Origin: Acidobacteriota bacterium
Lineage (GTDB): Bacteria > Acidobacteriota > Terriglobia > Bryobacterales > Bryobacteraceae
NCBI GenBank assembly: GCA_026393985.1
Contig: JAPKZB010000074.1
Coordinates: 17,227-81,226, forward strand
DNA: 64,000 nucleotides
Direction: 5' to 3'
In this document: positions 20,494 through 28,992 of the stretch, piece by piece
Numbering within the stretch: position 1 is the stretch's first letter
Layout: every line of letters starts with the position of its first letter
The notes under the pieces: model-generated
The model's database searches: none
What the model saw: the letters and a program-made list of their open reading frames with translations, nothing else
Told to the model about the DNA's origin: nothing
Program-made: the position numbers and the translations under genes

Positions 20494-21201
20494 GTGGCTT
20501 CGCCTTCCTTCTTAACCCGTCTCACTGAGCAGCACCGCTTCCGGTACTACGACCTTTGCCTGTCGTTCTTCGTGGTGGTGCTGCTGATTTCGAATCTAGT
20601 GGCCCCGAAGATCTGCCAGATCGGCCCCTTCACGCTTTCGGGCGCGCAACTGCTGTTTCCGCTGACCTACATTTTCGGTGACATTTTCACCGAGGTCTAC
20701 GGCTACGCCGGTTCGCGCCGCGCTATCTGGCATGGCTTTCTCGCGCAGACGCTGCTGACCACGCTGGCGATGACCATCGTGCAGTTGCCCCCGGCGCCGG
20801 GGTGGGGCAATCAGCAGGCCTTTGAAACGGTGTTCGGCTTTCTGCCGCGCCTGGTGGTGGCGAGCCTGATCGCCTACTGGTGCGGCGAGTTTGCCAACTC
20901 CTTCGTCATGGCCAAGATGAAGGTCCTCACCAAGGGCCGGATGCTGTGGACGCGTACAATCGGCTCGACGGCAGTGGGCCAACTGGTCGATACCGTCATC
21001 GTCATGATTGTCGGCTTCGGCGGCACCATGTCCTGGGAGTTGATCTTCAACCTCATCTGGTCGGGCTACGTGGTGAAGGTCGTCTACGAGGCGGCGGCCA
21101 CGCCGGTGACCTATCTGGTCGTCAACGCGTTGAAGAAGGCCGAGGGGGTTGACCTCTACGATACCGACACCGACTTCAACCCGTTCGCCCGCATGAGCTG
21201 A
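20494..21201 (+). CDS. yhhQ: Queuosine precursor transporter (YhhQ/VUT family)
   Basis: 235 residues with about six membrane helices and a GTG start. FPLTYIFGDIFTEVYGYAGSRR is the family signature at residues 50-72. Family role: energy-coupled uptake of preQ0/preQ1 for queuosine tRNA modification. It begins 6 bp after gpmI. The specificity is by family only; no riboswitch is visible in the short upstream gap. Confidence 0.82.
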   Translation: MASPSFLTRLTEQHRFRYYDLCLSFFVVVLLISNLVAPKICQIGPFTLSGAQLLFPLTYIFGDIFTEVYGYAGSRRAIWHGFLAQTLLTTLAMTIVQLPPAPGWGNQQAFETVFGFLPRLVVASLIAYWCGEFANSFVMAKMKVLTKGRMLWTRTIGSTAVGQLVDTVIVMIVGFGGTMSWELIFNLIWSGYVVKVVYEAAATPVTYLVVNALKKAEGVDLYDTDTDFNPFARMS

Positions 21202-21252
21202 GTCTGGTATCCTGGGAACGTTGTCGTTACACACTGAGGGGGTGAATTTTTT

Positions 21253-21450
21253 TTGGCTGAAGTTCTAGTCCAAGACGGCGAAACGCTCGAAAATGCGTTG
21301 CGTCGCTTTAAGCGCAAGGTGCAACAGGAAGACATCATTAAGGAGATCAAGCGTCACTCCTTCTACCTGAAGCCGGGCGAAAAGCGCCGCACCAAAGAAG
21401 CGTTGGCCCGCAAGCGAAACCGCAAAAAGCGGAGCAAGGATGTTGAGTAG
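21253..21450 (+). CDS. rpsU: 30S ribosomal protein S21
   Basis: 65 residues, basic, with the family pattern LENALRRFKRKVQQEDIIKEIKRHSFY followed by the Arg/Lys-rich tail. A TTG start is used, because GAGGGGG lies about 8 bases upstream and no ATG fits. S21 sits near the anti-Shine-Dalgarno region of the small subunit. Confidence 0.92.
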   Translation: MAEVLVQDGETLENALRRFKRKVQQEDIIKEIKRHSFYLKPGEKRRTKEALARKRNRKKRSKDVE

Positions 21451-21472
21451 TCAAGAATGTTGAGTAAACAAA

Positions 21473-22924
21473 ATGTCGAGTAACCTCCTCGGCCTGCTCG
21501 AAGGGCGCCTTATCCTGGGCGCCCTTTTGGCGTTTGGCCTGCACGCACAGCCTTTTGATCTGGTAATCGCCGGTGGCCGGGTGATGGACCCGGAGACCAA
21601 ACTGGACGCCGTCCGCTTTGTCGGCATTCGCAACGGCCGCATCGCCGCCATCAGCGCGCAGCCGCTGGCGGGGAAGCAGACGCTGGATGCCAAGGGGCTG
21701 GTGGTCGCCCCCGGCTTTATCGATCTGCACTCGCACGGGCAATCCGATGAGAACTATCGCTACAAGGCCCGCGATGGCGTGACGACGGCGCTCGAAATGG
21801 AAGTGGGTGTCTCGCCCGTCAAGCCCTGGGTGGCCGAGCGGGAGGGCAAAGCGCTGATTCACTTTGGCGCCTCGGCCGGCCACATTCCCACGCGGATGGC
21901 CGCCGTGGGCGACACCTCCGACTGGCTGCCGCGCGGACCGGCGGCGACGCGGGCGGCTACACAGGCCGAGCAGGAAAAGACGCTGGCGCTGCTGCGGCAG
22001 GGACTACGGGAGGGCGGCCTGGGCATCGGCATGGGCATCGCCTATACTCCGTTTGCGAGCCGCACGGAGATTCTCGATGTGTTCAAGCTCTCGGCGGCGG
22101 TGAAGGTGCCGGTGTTTGTCCACATGCGCAGCGGCGGCCGCAAGGATCCCGGCGTGGTCGACGCGCTGCAGGAGGTGATCGCCGATGCCGCGGCTACCGG
22201 TTCGCCGCTGCACGTCGTGCATATCAATTCGAGTTCCGGGCGCGCCTGGGCCGACGCGATCGGCATGGTGCGCGGGGCGCGTGCGCGCGGCCTCGACATT
22301 ACGACGGAGGCCTATCCCTACGTCGCCGGCATGACGCGGCTCGATTCGGCCATCTTCGATCCCGGCTGGCGGGAGAAGCTCGAGGTCCGCTTCGAAGACC
22401 TGATGTGGGTGGAGACGGGCGAACGGCTCACGGAGAAAACCTTCGCCGAACGGCGCAAGCAGGGCGGAACGGTCATTACCTTCACCATGCGGGAGGAGGA
22501 TGTGGACCAAGCGATTGCGGCGCCGGATGTGATGGTGGCGAGCGATGGCTGGATTACGGAAGGCAAGGGCCATCCGCGCGCCGCGGGCACCTATGCCCGG
22601 GTGCTCGGCGTCTACGTTCGGGAGCGGAAGGTGCTGACGTTGATGCAGGCGCTGCACAAGATCAGCTACATGCCGGCCAAGCGTCTTGAAAACTTCACCC
22701 CGGTGATGAAGCGCAAAGGGCGCCTGCAGGTGGGCGCCGATGCCGATATCGCGATCTTCGATCCCGCGACGGTGATCGACCGTTCCACCTATCAGAACCC
22801 GGCGCAGTACTCTACCGGGATCAAGCACGTTCTCGTGAATGGCGTCGTTGTCGTCCAGGACGAAAAGCTGGCCGAAGGCGTCTTCCCCGGCCAGCCCATT
22901 TTGAGCGCGGTTACAGTCCCTTAG
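21473..22924 (+). CDS. N-acyl-D-amino-acid deacylase-like amidohydrolase, secreted
   Basis: Up to 483 residues. The segment GLVVAPGFIDLHSHGQSD contains the HxH metal pair, and later histidines (VHMRSGG, HVVHINSS) fit the D-aminoacylase branch of the amidohydrolase superfamily. Hydrophobic residues 11-25 end at HAQ and look like a signal peptide. The start is uncertain: a perfect 9-bp inverted repeat (21501-21526) lies within the first codons, and the TTG at 21527 is a later candidate. It is convergent with the next gene, with a 14-base overlap. Confidence 0.8.
   Translation: MSSNLLGLLEGRLILGALLAFGLHAQPFDLVIAGGRVMDPETKLDAVRFVGIRNGRIAAISAQPLAGKQTLDAKGLVVAPGFIDLHSHGQSDENYRYKARDGVTTALEMEVGVSPVKPWVAEREGKALIHFGASAGHIPTRMAAVGDTSDWLPRGPAATRAATQAEQEKTLALLRQGLREGGLGIGMGIAYTPFASRTEILDVFKLSAAVKVPVFVHMRSGGRKDPGVVDALQEVIADAAATGSPLHVVHINSSSGRAWADAIGMVRGARARGLDITTEAYPYVAGMTRLDSAIFDPGWREKLEVRFEDLMWVETGERLTEKTFAERRKQGGTVITFTMREEDVDQAIAAPDVMVASDGWITEGKGHPRAAGTYARVLGVYVRERKVLTLMQALHKISYMPAKRLENFTPVMKRKGRLQVGADADIAIFDPATVIDRSTYQNPAQYSTGIKHVLVNGVVVVQDEKLAEGVFPGQPILSAVTVP
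21501..21526 (+). terminator. Possible hairpin (attenuator or rpsU terminator)
   Basis: The arms AAGGGCGCC (21501-21509) and GGCGCCCTT (21518-21526) are perfect complements around an 8-base loop. They lie 50 bases after the rpsU stop and are followed by TTGG rather than a T run, so they are not a complete intrinsic terminator. Confidence 0.35.
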
Positions 22925-23927
22925 GCTTCACTTGTTTAAAGCCGGTGGGCACGGCGAACAGGGCGGCGTCCACCGGTAGCGAAGAGAAGTTGGCCGATTC
23001 GGTGAGCATCTCCATCATGCTGGCCGCGGAGGAAAAGCTCCCTTCGACGGGCAGGGTGCTCTTGGCCGGCGCGGCGGTAGCGGGAGCCGGTGAGGCTGGC
23101 GGGGGGTCTTCGGTCTTCTTCTTGCGGCCAAAGCCGCCCAACCGGCCGCCGAGGGCGCCGGAGAGCGCCTCGCCCATGCTCGGCCGTCCCGGCGCGTCCG
23201 CGCTCTGCGCCTGCATGGCTTCCATCTGCTTGATCTGTTCGGGATCGGTGGGGATCATCCGAATGACGGTGACAATCGGCACGCCGCCCACTTCGGCCAT
23301 CTTCTTGGCCATCTCGGCCATGCCCTTGGCCATACCCGGCTGCGCCATGGGCCCCGCCGGTCCAGCCAGCGTCGCCAGCCCCATCTTCTGCACCATCTTC
23401 CGCTGGAACGTGGTCACCTCATCAAAGCCGGCGATCTTGCTCTCGGAGACCCAATTGCTCATCTCCATGCGCATCTGGCCGCGCTGGCCGCCCGAGTTGC
23501 CTTCGACGAGCATGGTCAGCATCCACTCGCTGGTCGCCATGCCATTGACGGTTGCTTTCTTGCCGGTCTGCTTGCCATCGACGCTGACGTTGGTTTCCAC
23601 CTTGTCGCCCCGTTTGCTGAACAGCTTCTCCATCTGCTCGCGGGTCTGGGCGAAGGTCATGACGGAGTAGGTCTGGTCCTTCAGGTCGACGGTGGTGGTG
23701 GTCTCGGCGGACAGATCGACGATGACAATCGAGTCCTTGGACCGCGTGGCCATCTTGTCGCCCTTGACGGCGACGGTGCTGGTATGCGGATCGGCGGCGC
23801 CGCGGCCTACCATCTGCATCATGCGGAGCATGGAGCCACCGGTCATCCGGGTGGTCTGGTCATACTTGAAGTCCGCCAGGCAAAGTGTAGCGAACAAGAA
23901 TGGGAACGAAATGGTGCGAAAAAACAT
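22911..23927 (-). CDS. Secreted protein with Met/Ala/Gly-rich middle, unknown function
   Basis: 338 residues from the ATG at 23927, chosen because GAGAGG lies 5 bases upstream and it starts a signal peptide (FFRTISFPFLFATLCLA). The N-terminal half is beta-rich with VKGDKMATRSKDSIVIVDL, somewhat like DUF4412 proteins. The middle is low complexity rich in Met, Gly and Ala, and the C-terminus has a Pro/Ala linker. I cannot name a function. Confidence 0.6.
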   Translation of the reverse strand: MFFRTISFPFLFATLCLADFKYDQTTRMTGGSMLRMMQMVGRGAADPHTSTVAVKGDKMATRSKDSIVIVDLSAETTTTVDLKDQTYSVMTFAQTREQMEKLFSKRGDKVETNVSVDGKQTGKKATVNGMATSEWMLTMLVEGNSGGQRGQMRMEMSNWVSESKIAGFDEVTTFQRKMVQKMGLATLAGPAGPMAQPGMAKGMAEMAKKMAEVGGVPIVTVIRMIPTDPEQIKQMEAMQAQSADAPGRPSMGEALSGALGGRLGGFGRKKKTEDPPPASPAPATAAPAKSTLPVEGSFSSAASMMEMLTESANFSSLPVDAALFAVPTGFKQVKPKGL

Positions 23928-23963
23928 AGTACCTCTCAACCTCATATAATAACGGGTGCCCCG

Positions 23964-24410
23964 ATGAAGCCTCTTGTCATCAAGTCCACCGCCAAGGCCG
24001 TCATGGGCTGGCTGCTGCTTTCGACGGTTCTCCTGCTGGGAATCGCCTACTATCTCGCTACGCGGAATTGGGAGCCAAAGGCCCTCCTGGGGCTGTTCCT
24101 GTTTCCGCTGGGTATCGATCTCTGGGCCGTCCTCCGGCTCGTGCAGCTGCAGAACCGGCAGATGACGCTCTCCGGGGACACGCTCCGCTTCGAACAGGGT
24201 GTCCTGAGCAAGTCGCAGCGCACGCTGATGCTGGCCAAGGTTGAAGATGTCCGCGTGGAGCAGAGCCTGGGCCAACGCATCCTGGGGGTGGGCAATCTGG
24301 CGGTGCTGGCCACCGGAGACTCTGCTCCGCTCCGGCTGGACAATATCGACAACGCTCGCGGCGTCGCGGACCGAATTCTCAACGCGGCCCAAGCCGCCCG
24401 GAAACCATAA
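23964..24410 (+). CDS. Membrane-anchored bacterial PH-domain protein (YdbS/DUF304-like)
   Basis: 148 residues. Two membrane helices (about 12-30 and 38-57) are followed by a beta-rich domain with MTLSGDTLRFEQGVLSKSQRTLMLAKVEDVRVEQS, typical of bPH2 domains. The ATG at 23964 is the first sensible start; the frame extends upstream into non-coding sequence. Function unknown. It begins the rightward run of SDR, solute-binding and dehydrogenase genes. Confidence 0.65.
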   Translation: MKPLVIKSTAKAVMGWLLLSTVLLLGIAYYLATRNWEPKALLGLFLFPLGIDLWAVLRLVQLQNRQMTLSGDTLRFEQGVLSKSQRTLMLAKVEDVRVEQSLGQRILGVGNLAVLATGDSAPLRLDNIDNARGVADRILNAAQAARKP

Positions 24411-24413
24411 CTC

Positions 24414-25172
24414 ATGTCTGATCAATCTCTTGCTAACAAAGTCGCCGTCATCACCGGCGGCAGCCGCGGCCTGGGCCGCGCCATGGCCATCGCGCTGGCC
24501 GCCCGCGGGGCGCAGATCGCGTTGGTGGCGCGCGATGTCGCCGCGCTTGAAGAGAGCGCCCGGCTGGTGGCCGAAGCCGGTTCGACGGCCCGCTGCTTTG
24601 CCGCCGATGTGACCGACGAAACCCAGGTGGCCGCCATGGCCGAAGCGGTGCTCGCTGCCTTCGGCGGGGTCGATATCCTCATCAACAACGCCGGCATCAA
24701 CATCCGCAAGAACGTCCACGAGTTTACGCTCGACGAATGGAACGCCGTCATCGGCACCAACCTCACCAGCGCCTTTCTGCTCTGCCGCGCCTTCGTGCCC
24801 CCGATGAAGGGCAAGGGCTACGGGCGGATCCTCAACATGACCTCCATCATGAGCCATGTCTCGCTCGGGGGCCGCACGGCGTACTCCTCGAGCAAGGCCG
24901 CCCTGCTCGGCTTCACCAAGTCGCTCGCGCTCGAACTGGCGAGCGAAGGCATCACCGTCAACGGCATCAGCCCCGGGCCCTTTGCCACGGAGATGAACGT
25001 GCCACTGATGAACAACCCGGAAACCAACGCGATCTTCATGTCGAAGATTCCGCTGGGCCGCTGGGGTAAGGTGGAAGAGATCGGCCAGCTCGCGGCCTAC
25101 CTCTGCTCGCCCGATGCCGGCTTCATCACCGGCACCGATATCCTGATCGACGGAGGCTGGTGTGCGCAGTAG
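24414..25172 (+). CDS. Short-chain dehydrogenase/reductase (SDR)
   Basis: 252 residues. The Rossmann motif TGGSRGLGR (residues 15-23), NNAG near 91 and the catalytic serine with YSSSK are all present, so the enzyme should be active with NAD(P). The C-terminal IDGGW end is typical of classical SDRs such as gluconate 5-dehydrogenase-like enzymes. The next gene starts inside its last codons. The neighbours suggest sugar-acid oxidation, but the substrate is not evident. Confidence 0.85.
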   Translation: MSDQSLANKVAVITGGSRGLGRAMAIALAARGAQIALVARDVAALEESARLVAEAGSTARCFAADVTDETQVAAMAEAVLAAFGGVDILINNAGINIRKNVHEFTLDEWNAVIGTNLTSAFLLCRAFVPPMKGKGYGRILNMTSIMSHVSLGGRTAYSSSKAALLGFTKSLALELASEGITVNGISPGPFATEMNVPLMNNPETNAIFMSKIPLGRWGKVEEIGQLAAYLCSPDAGFITGTDILIDGGWCAQ

Positions 25173-26118
25173 CGCCGTCCTGCTGCTGGGGTTTCTGGCT
25201 CTGGCCGGCTGCCAGAAGAGCGAAAAAAAAATTATCGCCGTGGTGCCGAAAGCCACCTCCCATCTGTTCTGGCTCTCGGTGCAGGCGGGCGCCATGGCGG
25301 CGGGCGAAGAGTACGGCGTTCAAGTGGAGTGGAACGGCGCTGCGTCCGAAACCGACTTCACGCGCCAACTGCAGATTGTCGATAGCTTCATCTCGCGGCG
25401 CGTGGACGCCATGGCCGTGGCCGCCACCGAACGCAAGGTGCTGCTGGCTTCGCTTGATCGCGCGGCGGCAGCCGGCATTCCGGTCACCGTCTTTGACTCC
25501 GGCGTCGACGGCGAAAACTACATGAGCTTTCTCGCCACCAACAACTACGAGGCCGGCCAGTTGGCCGCTCGCAGCCTCGGCCGTCTACTGGACGGCAAAG
25601 GCAAAGTCGCCATGGTCATGCACACCCCGGGGAGCGGCTCCACCATGGACCGCGAACGCGGATTTACCGATGCCCTCGCCGCCGAATTCCCCGGCATCAA
25701 AATCGTCGCCTCGCAGTTCGGCCAGTCGGACCGCTCGAAGTCCATGGCCGCGGCCGAAAATATGCTGACGGCGCACCCGGACCTCAACGGCATGTTCGGC
25801 TCCTCGGAGCCGTCGAGCGTCGGCGCCGCGCTCGCCATCAAATCGCGCAATCTGGTGGGCAAAGTGCACCTGGTCGCCTTTGATTCGAGCGATGGCATGA
25901 TTGAAGATCTGCGGGCCGGCGTCATCGACGCCATGGTCGTGCAGGATCCCTTTCGCATGGGCCACGATGCGGTGAAGACGCTCGTGGATAAGCTCAACGG
26001 TCAGACCCCGCCCAAGCGCATCGACCTTTCGGCCCGCGTGGTCACCCGCGCCGATCTCGAGAAGGCCGAAGTGCAGCGTCTGCTCCATCCGGACTTGAAA
26101 CGATGGGTCAAACAGTAA
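25162..26118 (+). CDS. Sugar ABC-type substrate-binding lipoprotein
   Basis: 318 residues with a lipobox (LAGC, cysteine near residue 17) and a periplasmic-binding type-1 fold similar to ribose/rhamnose-binding proteins (VVPKATSHLFWLSVQAGA, VFDSGVDGENYMSFLATNNYEAG). It overlaps the SDR by 11 bases and the next dehydrogenase by 16. No permease or ATPase gene is present, so it either works with a distant transporter or is a sensor. GTG start. Confidence 0.85.
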   Translation: MRSSAVLLLGFLALAGCQKSEKKIIAVVPKATSHLFWLSVQAGAMAAGEEYGVQVEWNGAASETDFTRQLQIVDSFISRRVDAMAVAATERKVLLASLDRAAAAGIPVTVFDSGVDGENYMSFLATNNYEAGQLAARSLGRLLDGKGKVAMVMHTPGSGSTMDRERGFTDALAAEFPGIKIVASQFGQSDRSKSMAAAENMLTAHPDLNGMFGSSEPSSVGAALAIKSRNLVGKVHLVAFDSSDGMIEDLRAGVIDAMVVQDPFRMGHDAVKTLVDKLNGQTPPKRIDLSARVVTRADLEKAEVQRLLHPDLKRWVKQ

Positions 26119-27161
26119 AGGCCGAGGCGCTTGAACGCTTTGGCATCGCCCTGCTGGAAGCCGCCGGCACCCCCACCGCTTACGCGCGCGAGGTGGCGGC
26201 CAATCTCGTCTTCGGCAACCTGCGCGGCGTCGATTCGCACGGCATTCGCCTGCTGCTCTACTATCTCGACCACATCAGCCACGGTCTGATGCTGCCCGCC
26301 GCGGGCGGCGAGCCGCTCGCCGAGTTCGGCGCCATCTGCGTCTACGATGCGGCGTATGGCCTTGGCGCGGCCACCTCGGCTGAATGCTGCGCCATCGCCA
26401 ACCGCCTCGCCTCCACGCACGGCGTGGGCGTCGTCACCGCCCGCCGGGCGAACCACTTCGGCGCCGCCGCCTTCTGGGCGCGCCGCATGGCCGAGGCCGG
26501 CCACATCGGCATCGTGTTTTGTAACGCCTCCACCATCGTCGCCCCGTGGCAATCGAAAGAACCGAAATTCGGCACCAACCCCATCTGCATGGCCGTGCCC
26601 GGCCCCTACGAAGACAGCTTCCTGCTCGACATGGCCACCACCACCGTCGCCGCCAACCGCATCTTCAAGGCCTTTCAGAACCACGAACCCGAGATCCCGA
26701 TGGGCTGGGCCATGGACCGCGAAGGCCGCCCCACTACCGACACCAAGGCCGCCTACGAAGGCTTGGTCGCCCCGCTCGGCGGCTACAAAGGCACCGGCCT
26801 CGCGCTGATGGTGGAGATTCTCACCTCGGTCCTGGGCGGCGGCGCCATGGGCGCCGAAATCGGAGGCATCCGCTTCACCGAAAAGCCGCTTAGCGTCAGC
26901 CACTTCTTCCTGGCCATCGACGTCCGGCGCTTCCTCCCCGCCGGCGAGTTCGAAGCCCGCATGCGGCGGCTCGTTGACGAGATGCGCACCGCCACCCCGG
27001 CGGCGGGCTACGACGAAGTACTCGTGGCCGGCGACCCGGAGATCCGTGTCGAACGGGACCGCCGCGCCCACGGCATCCCCTTCTCCCACGCCGACCTCGA
27101 TGCTCTCCGGCAAGCGGCTGAGGCCTGGGGCGTTGAGCCGCTACAATTAGACAATGCCTGA
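26103..27161 (+). CDS. Ldh-family malate/L-lactate dehydrogenase-like oxidoreductase
   Basis: 352 residues. The family's VDSHGIRLLLYY and RRANHFGAAAFWARRMAEAGHIG motifs, the latter with the catalytic histidine, are visible, as is the NAD site region FGTNPICMAVP. Members act on malate, lactate, ureidoglycolate, sulfolactate or dehydro sugar acids; the substrate cannot be told. It overlaps the preceding binding-protein gene by 16 bases. Confidence 0.85.
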   Translation: MGQTVKAEALERFGIALLEAAGTPTAYAREVAANLVFGNLRGVDSHGIRLLLYYLDHISHGLMLPAAGGEPLAEFGAICVYDAAYGLGAATSAECCAIANRLASTHGVGVVTARRANHFGAAAFWARRMAEAGHIGIVFCNASTIVAPWQSKEPKFGTNPICMAVPGPYEDSFLLDMATTTVAANRIFKAFQNHEPEIPMGWAMDREGRPTTDTKAAYEGLVAPLGGYKGTGLALMVEILTSVLGGGAMGAEIGGIRFTEKPLSVSHFFLAIDVRRFLPAGEFEARMRRLVDEMRTATPAAGYDEVLVAGDPEIRVERDRRAHGIPFSHADLDALRQAAEAWGVEPLQLDNA

Positions 27162-27384
27162 GGAAAAGCCGCCATCGTTTGAAGCTGGCCTGTCGGAATT
27201 GGAAGCCGTCGTCAAGGAGTTGGAGGGCGGCGACCTGCCGCTCGAACAGGCTATCGCCCTGTTTGAGAAGGGCGTTCATCTGTCCGATAACTGCCGCAAA
27301 CAGCTCGAAGAAGCGGAGACGCGCGTAGAAATTCTGCTCAAGAAAAACGGTCAGGTGAAGGCCGAACCGTTCGAAGGAAATTAG
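27154..27384 (+). CDS. xseB: Exodeoxyribonuclease VII small subunit
   Basis: 76 residues. The family pattern is clear: FEAGLSELEAVVKELEGGDLPLEQAIALFEKGV, then a coiled helix with LEEAETRVE. It partners XseA to degrade single-stranded DNA. It overlaps the dehydrogenase by 8 bases. xseA is not nearby; ispA follows, which is the usual bacterial order. Confidence 0.92.
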   Translation: MPEEKPPSFEAGLSELEAVVKELEGGDLPLEQAIALFEKGVHLSDNCRKQLEEAETRVEILLKKNGQVKAEPFEGN

Positions 27385-27390
27385 TCGTTG

Positions 27391-28260
27391 ATGGATTTGA
27401 AAGCTTATCTGGCCCGGCAGGCCGAACGCTGTGATGCAGCCCTCGAACGTTGGGTGCCGCCGGAAACCACCCCGCCTTACACCATCCACAAAGCCATGCG
27501 CTACAGCCTCTTTGCCGGCGGCAAGCGCGTGCGGCCGGTGCTGTGCATGGCGGCCTTCGAGGCCGTCGGCAGCGCGCGCGAAGGCATTGCCGACGCCGCC
27601 TGCACCCTCGAAATGATCCATACCTATTCGCTGATCCACGACGATCTGCCGGCGCTCGACAACGACGACCTCCGCCGCGGCCGCCCCACCAATCACAAAG
27701 TCTTCGGCGAAGCCATGGCCATTCTGGCCGGCGACTCGCTCCTTACCCTCGCCTTTGAAGTGCTCGGCCGGCTGCCCTACGGCGGGCCGCTGGTGGCCGA
27801 GCTCGCCCGGGCCTCCGGCACCGTGGGCGGCATGATTGGCGGCCAGGTGCACGACATCGAAGGCGAACGCCAGACGCCCACCGCCGAACTCCTCGACCAG
27901 ATCCACCGCGCCAAGACCGGCGCCCTGCTCCGCTGCTCCCTCCGCATGGGCGCCCTCTACGCCGAGGCCACGCCGGAGCAGTTGGACGCCCTGACCGCCT
28001 TCGGCGAACACGTCGGTTTGGCCTTCCAGATTGTCGACGATATCCTCGACATCGAAGCCTCGCCCGAAGAGCTCGGCAAGACCCCCGGCAAAGACGAAGC
28101 CCAGGCCAAGATCACCTTCCCGGCCGTCTACGGGCTCGCGCAGAGCCGCCGCATGGCCGAGGCCGAGCGCCTCGCCGCCCATGCCGCCCTCGCCGGCTTC
28201 GATGCCAAGGCCGACCCCTTGCGCGCGCTCGCCGATTTCATCGTGCAGCGCAAGGGATAG
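27391..28260 (+). CDS. ispA: Polyprenyl (farnesyl/geranylgeranyl) diphosphate synthase
   Basis: 289 residues from the ATG at 27391 with GAAGGA upstream; a TTG one codon earlier is less likely. The first aspartate-rich motif is DDLPALDNDD near residue 82, and the second is DDILDIEAS near 212. It condenses IPP with allylic diphosphates. It lies between xseB and tlyA; dxs, which often sits here, is absent. Confidence 0.9.
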   Translation: MDLKAYLARQAERCDAALERWVPPETTPPYTIHKAMRYSLFAGGKRVRPVLCMAAFEAVGSAREGIADAACTLEMIHTYSLIHDDLPALDNDDLRRGRPTNHKVFGEAMAILAGDSLLTLAFEVLGRLPYGGPLVAELARASGTVGGMIGGQVHDIEGERQTPTAELLDQIHRAKTGALLRCSLRMGALYAEATPEQLDALTAFGEHVGLAFQIVDDILDIEASPEELGKTPGKDEAQAKITFPAVYGLAQSRRMAEAERLAAHAALAGFDAKADPLRALADFIVQRKG

Positions 28261-28263
28261 CGG

Positions 28264-28992
28264 ATGGCCAAGGTGCGTCTCGATCAGTTGGTTGTCGAAC
28301 GCGGCTTGGCTTCCTCCCGCGAAAAAGCCAAGGCGCTCATCCTCGCCGGCCAGGTTTTGCTCGACGGGCAAAAGTCCGACAAGGCCGGCCGCGAGGTCTC
28401 CGAACACGCCGAGGTCGAGTTGCTCGCTCAGCCCCGCTTTGTCAGCCGCGGCGGGCTGAAACTTGAAGCCGCGCTCGAGCACTGGCGGATGGACGTCACC
28501 GGCAAAGTCGGCCTCGACGTCGGCTCTTCCACCGGCGGCTTCACCGACTGTCTCCTGCAGCGCGGAGCGCGCCGCGTCTTTGCCTTCGATGTCGGCTCCA
28601 ATCAGATGGATTGGAAGCTGCGCACCGACCCGCGCGTCGTGCTCCGCGAAGGCGTCAACGCCCGCTACCTTCAGCCCACCGATATCTCCGAACCGGCCGA
28701 CCTGCTGGTGGCCGACGTCTCCTTCATCTCCATCACGCTCATCCTGCCCGCTGCCGTTGCGCTCTTGCACCCGCGCGGCGAACTCGTTATTCTCGTGAAG
28801 CCCCAATTCGAGGTTGGACGCGGGCAGGTCGGCAAAGGCGGCATCGTCCGCGACCCCGCCCTGCACGACGAAGCGGTGGCGAAAGTTACGGTAGCGGTTC
28901 AAACTCTTGGCTTCGAGACGGACCTCCTAGTCAGTCCCATCCTCGGCGCCGAAGGCAACAAAGAATTTCTCCTCTATGGCAGAAAGCAATAA
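28264..28992 (+). CDS. tlyA: TlyA-family rRNA 2'-O-methyltransferase (S4 + FtsJ domains)
   Basis: 242 residues. An S4 RNA-binding domain covers residues 1-60 (RLDQLVVERGLASSREKAK). A SAM methyltransferase domain follows, with GLDVGSSTGGFTDCLLQ and VADVSFISI. The family methylates rRNA ribose (TlyA, capreomycin susceptibility). It overlaps nadK by 17 bases. It could be haemolysin-annotated, but that name is historical. Confidence 0.9.
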   Translation: MAKVRLDQLVVERGLASSREKAKALILAGQVLLDGQKSDKAGREVSEHAEVELLAQPRFVSRGGLKLEAALEHWRMDVTGKVGLDVGSSTGGFTDCLLQRGARRVFAFDVGSNQMDWKLRTDPRVVLREGVNARYLQPTDISEPADLLVADVSFISITLILPAAVALLHPRGELVILVKPQFEVGRGQVGKGGIVRDPALHDEAVAKVTVAVQTLGFETDLLVSPILGAEGNKEFLLYGRKQ

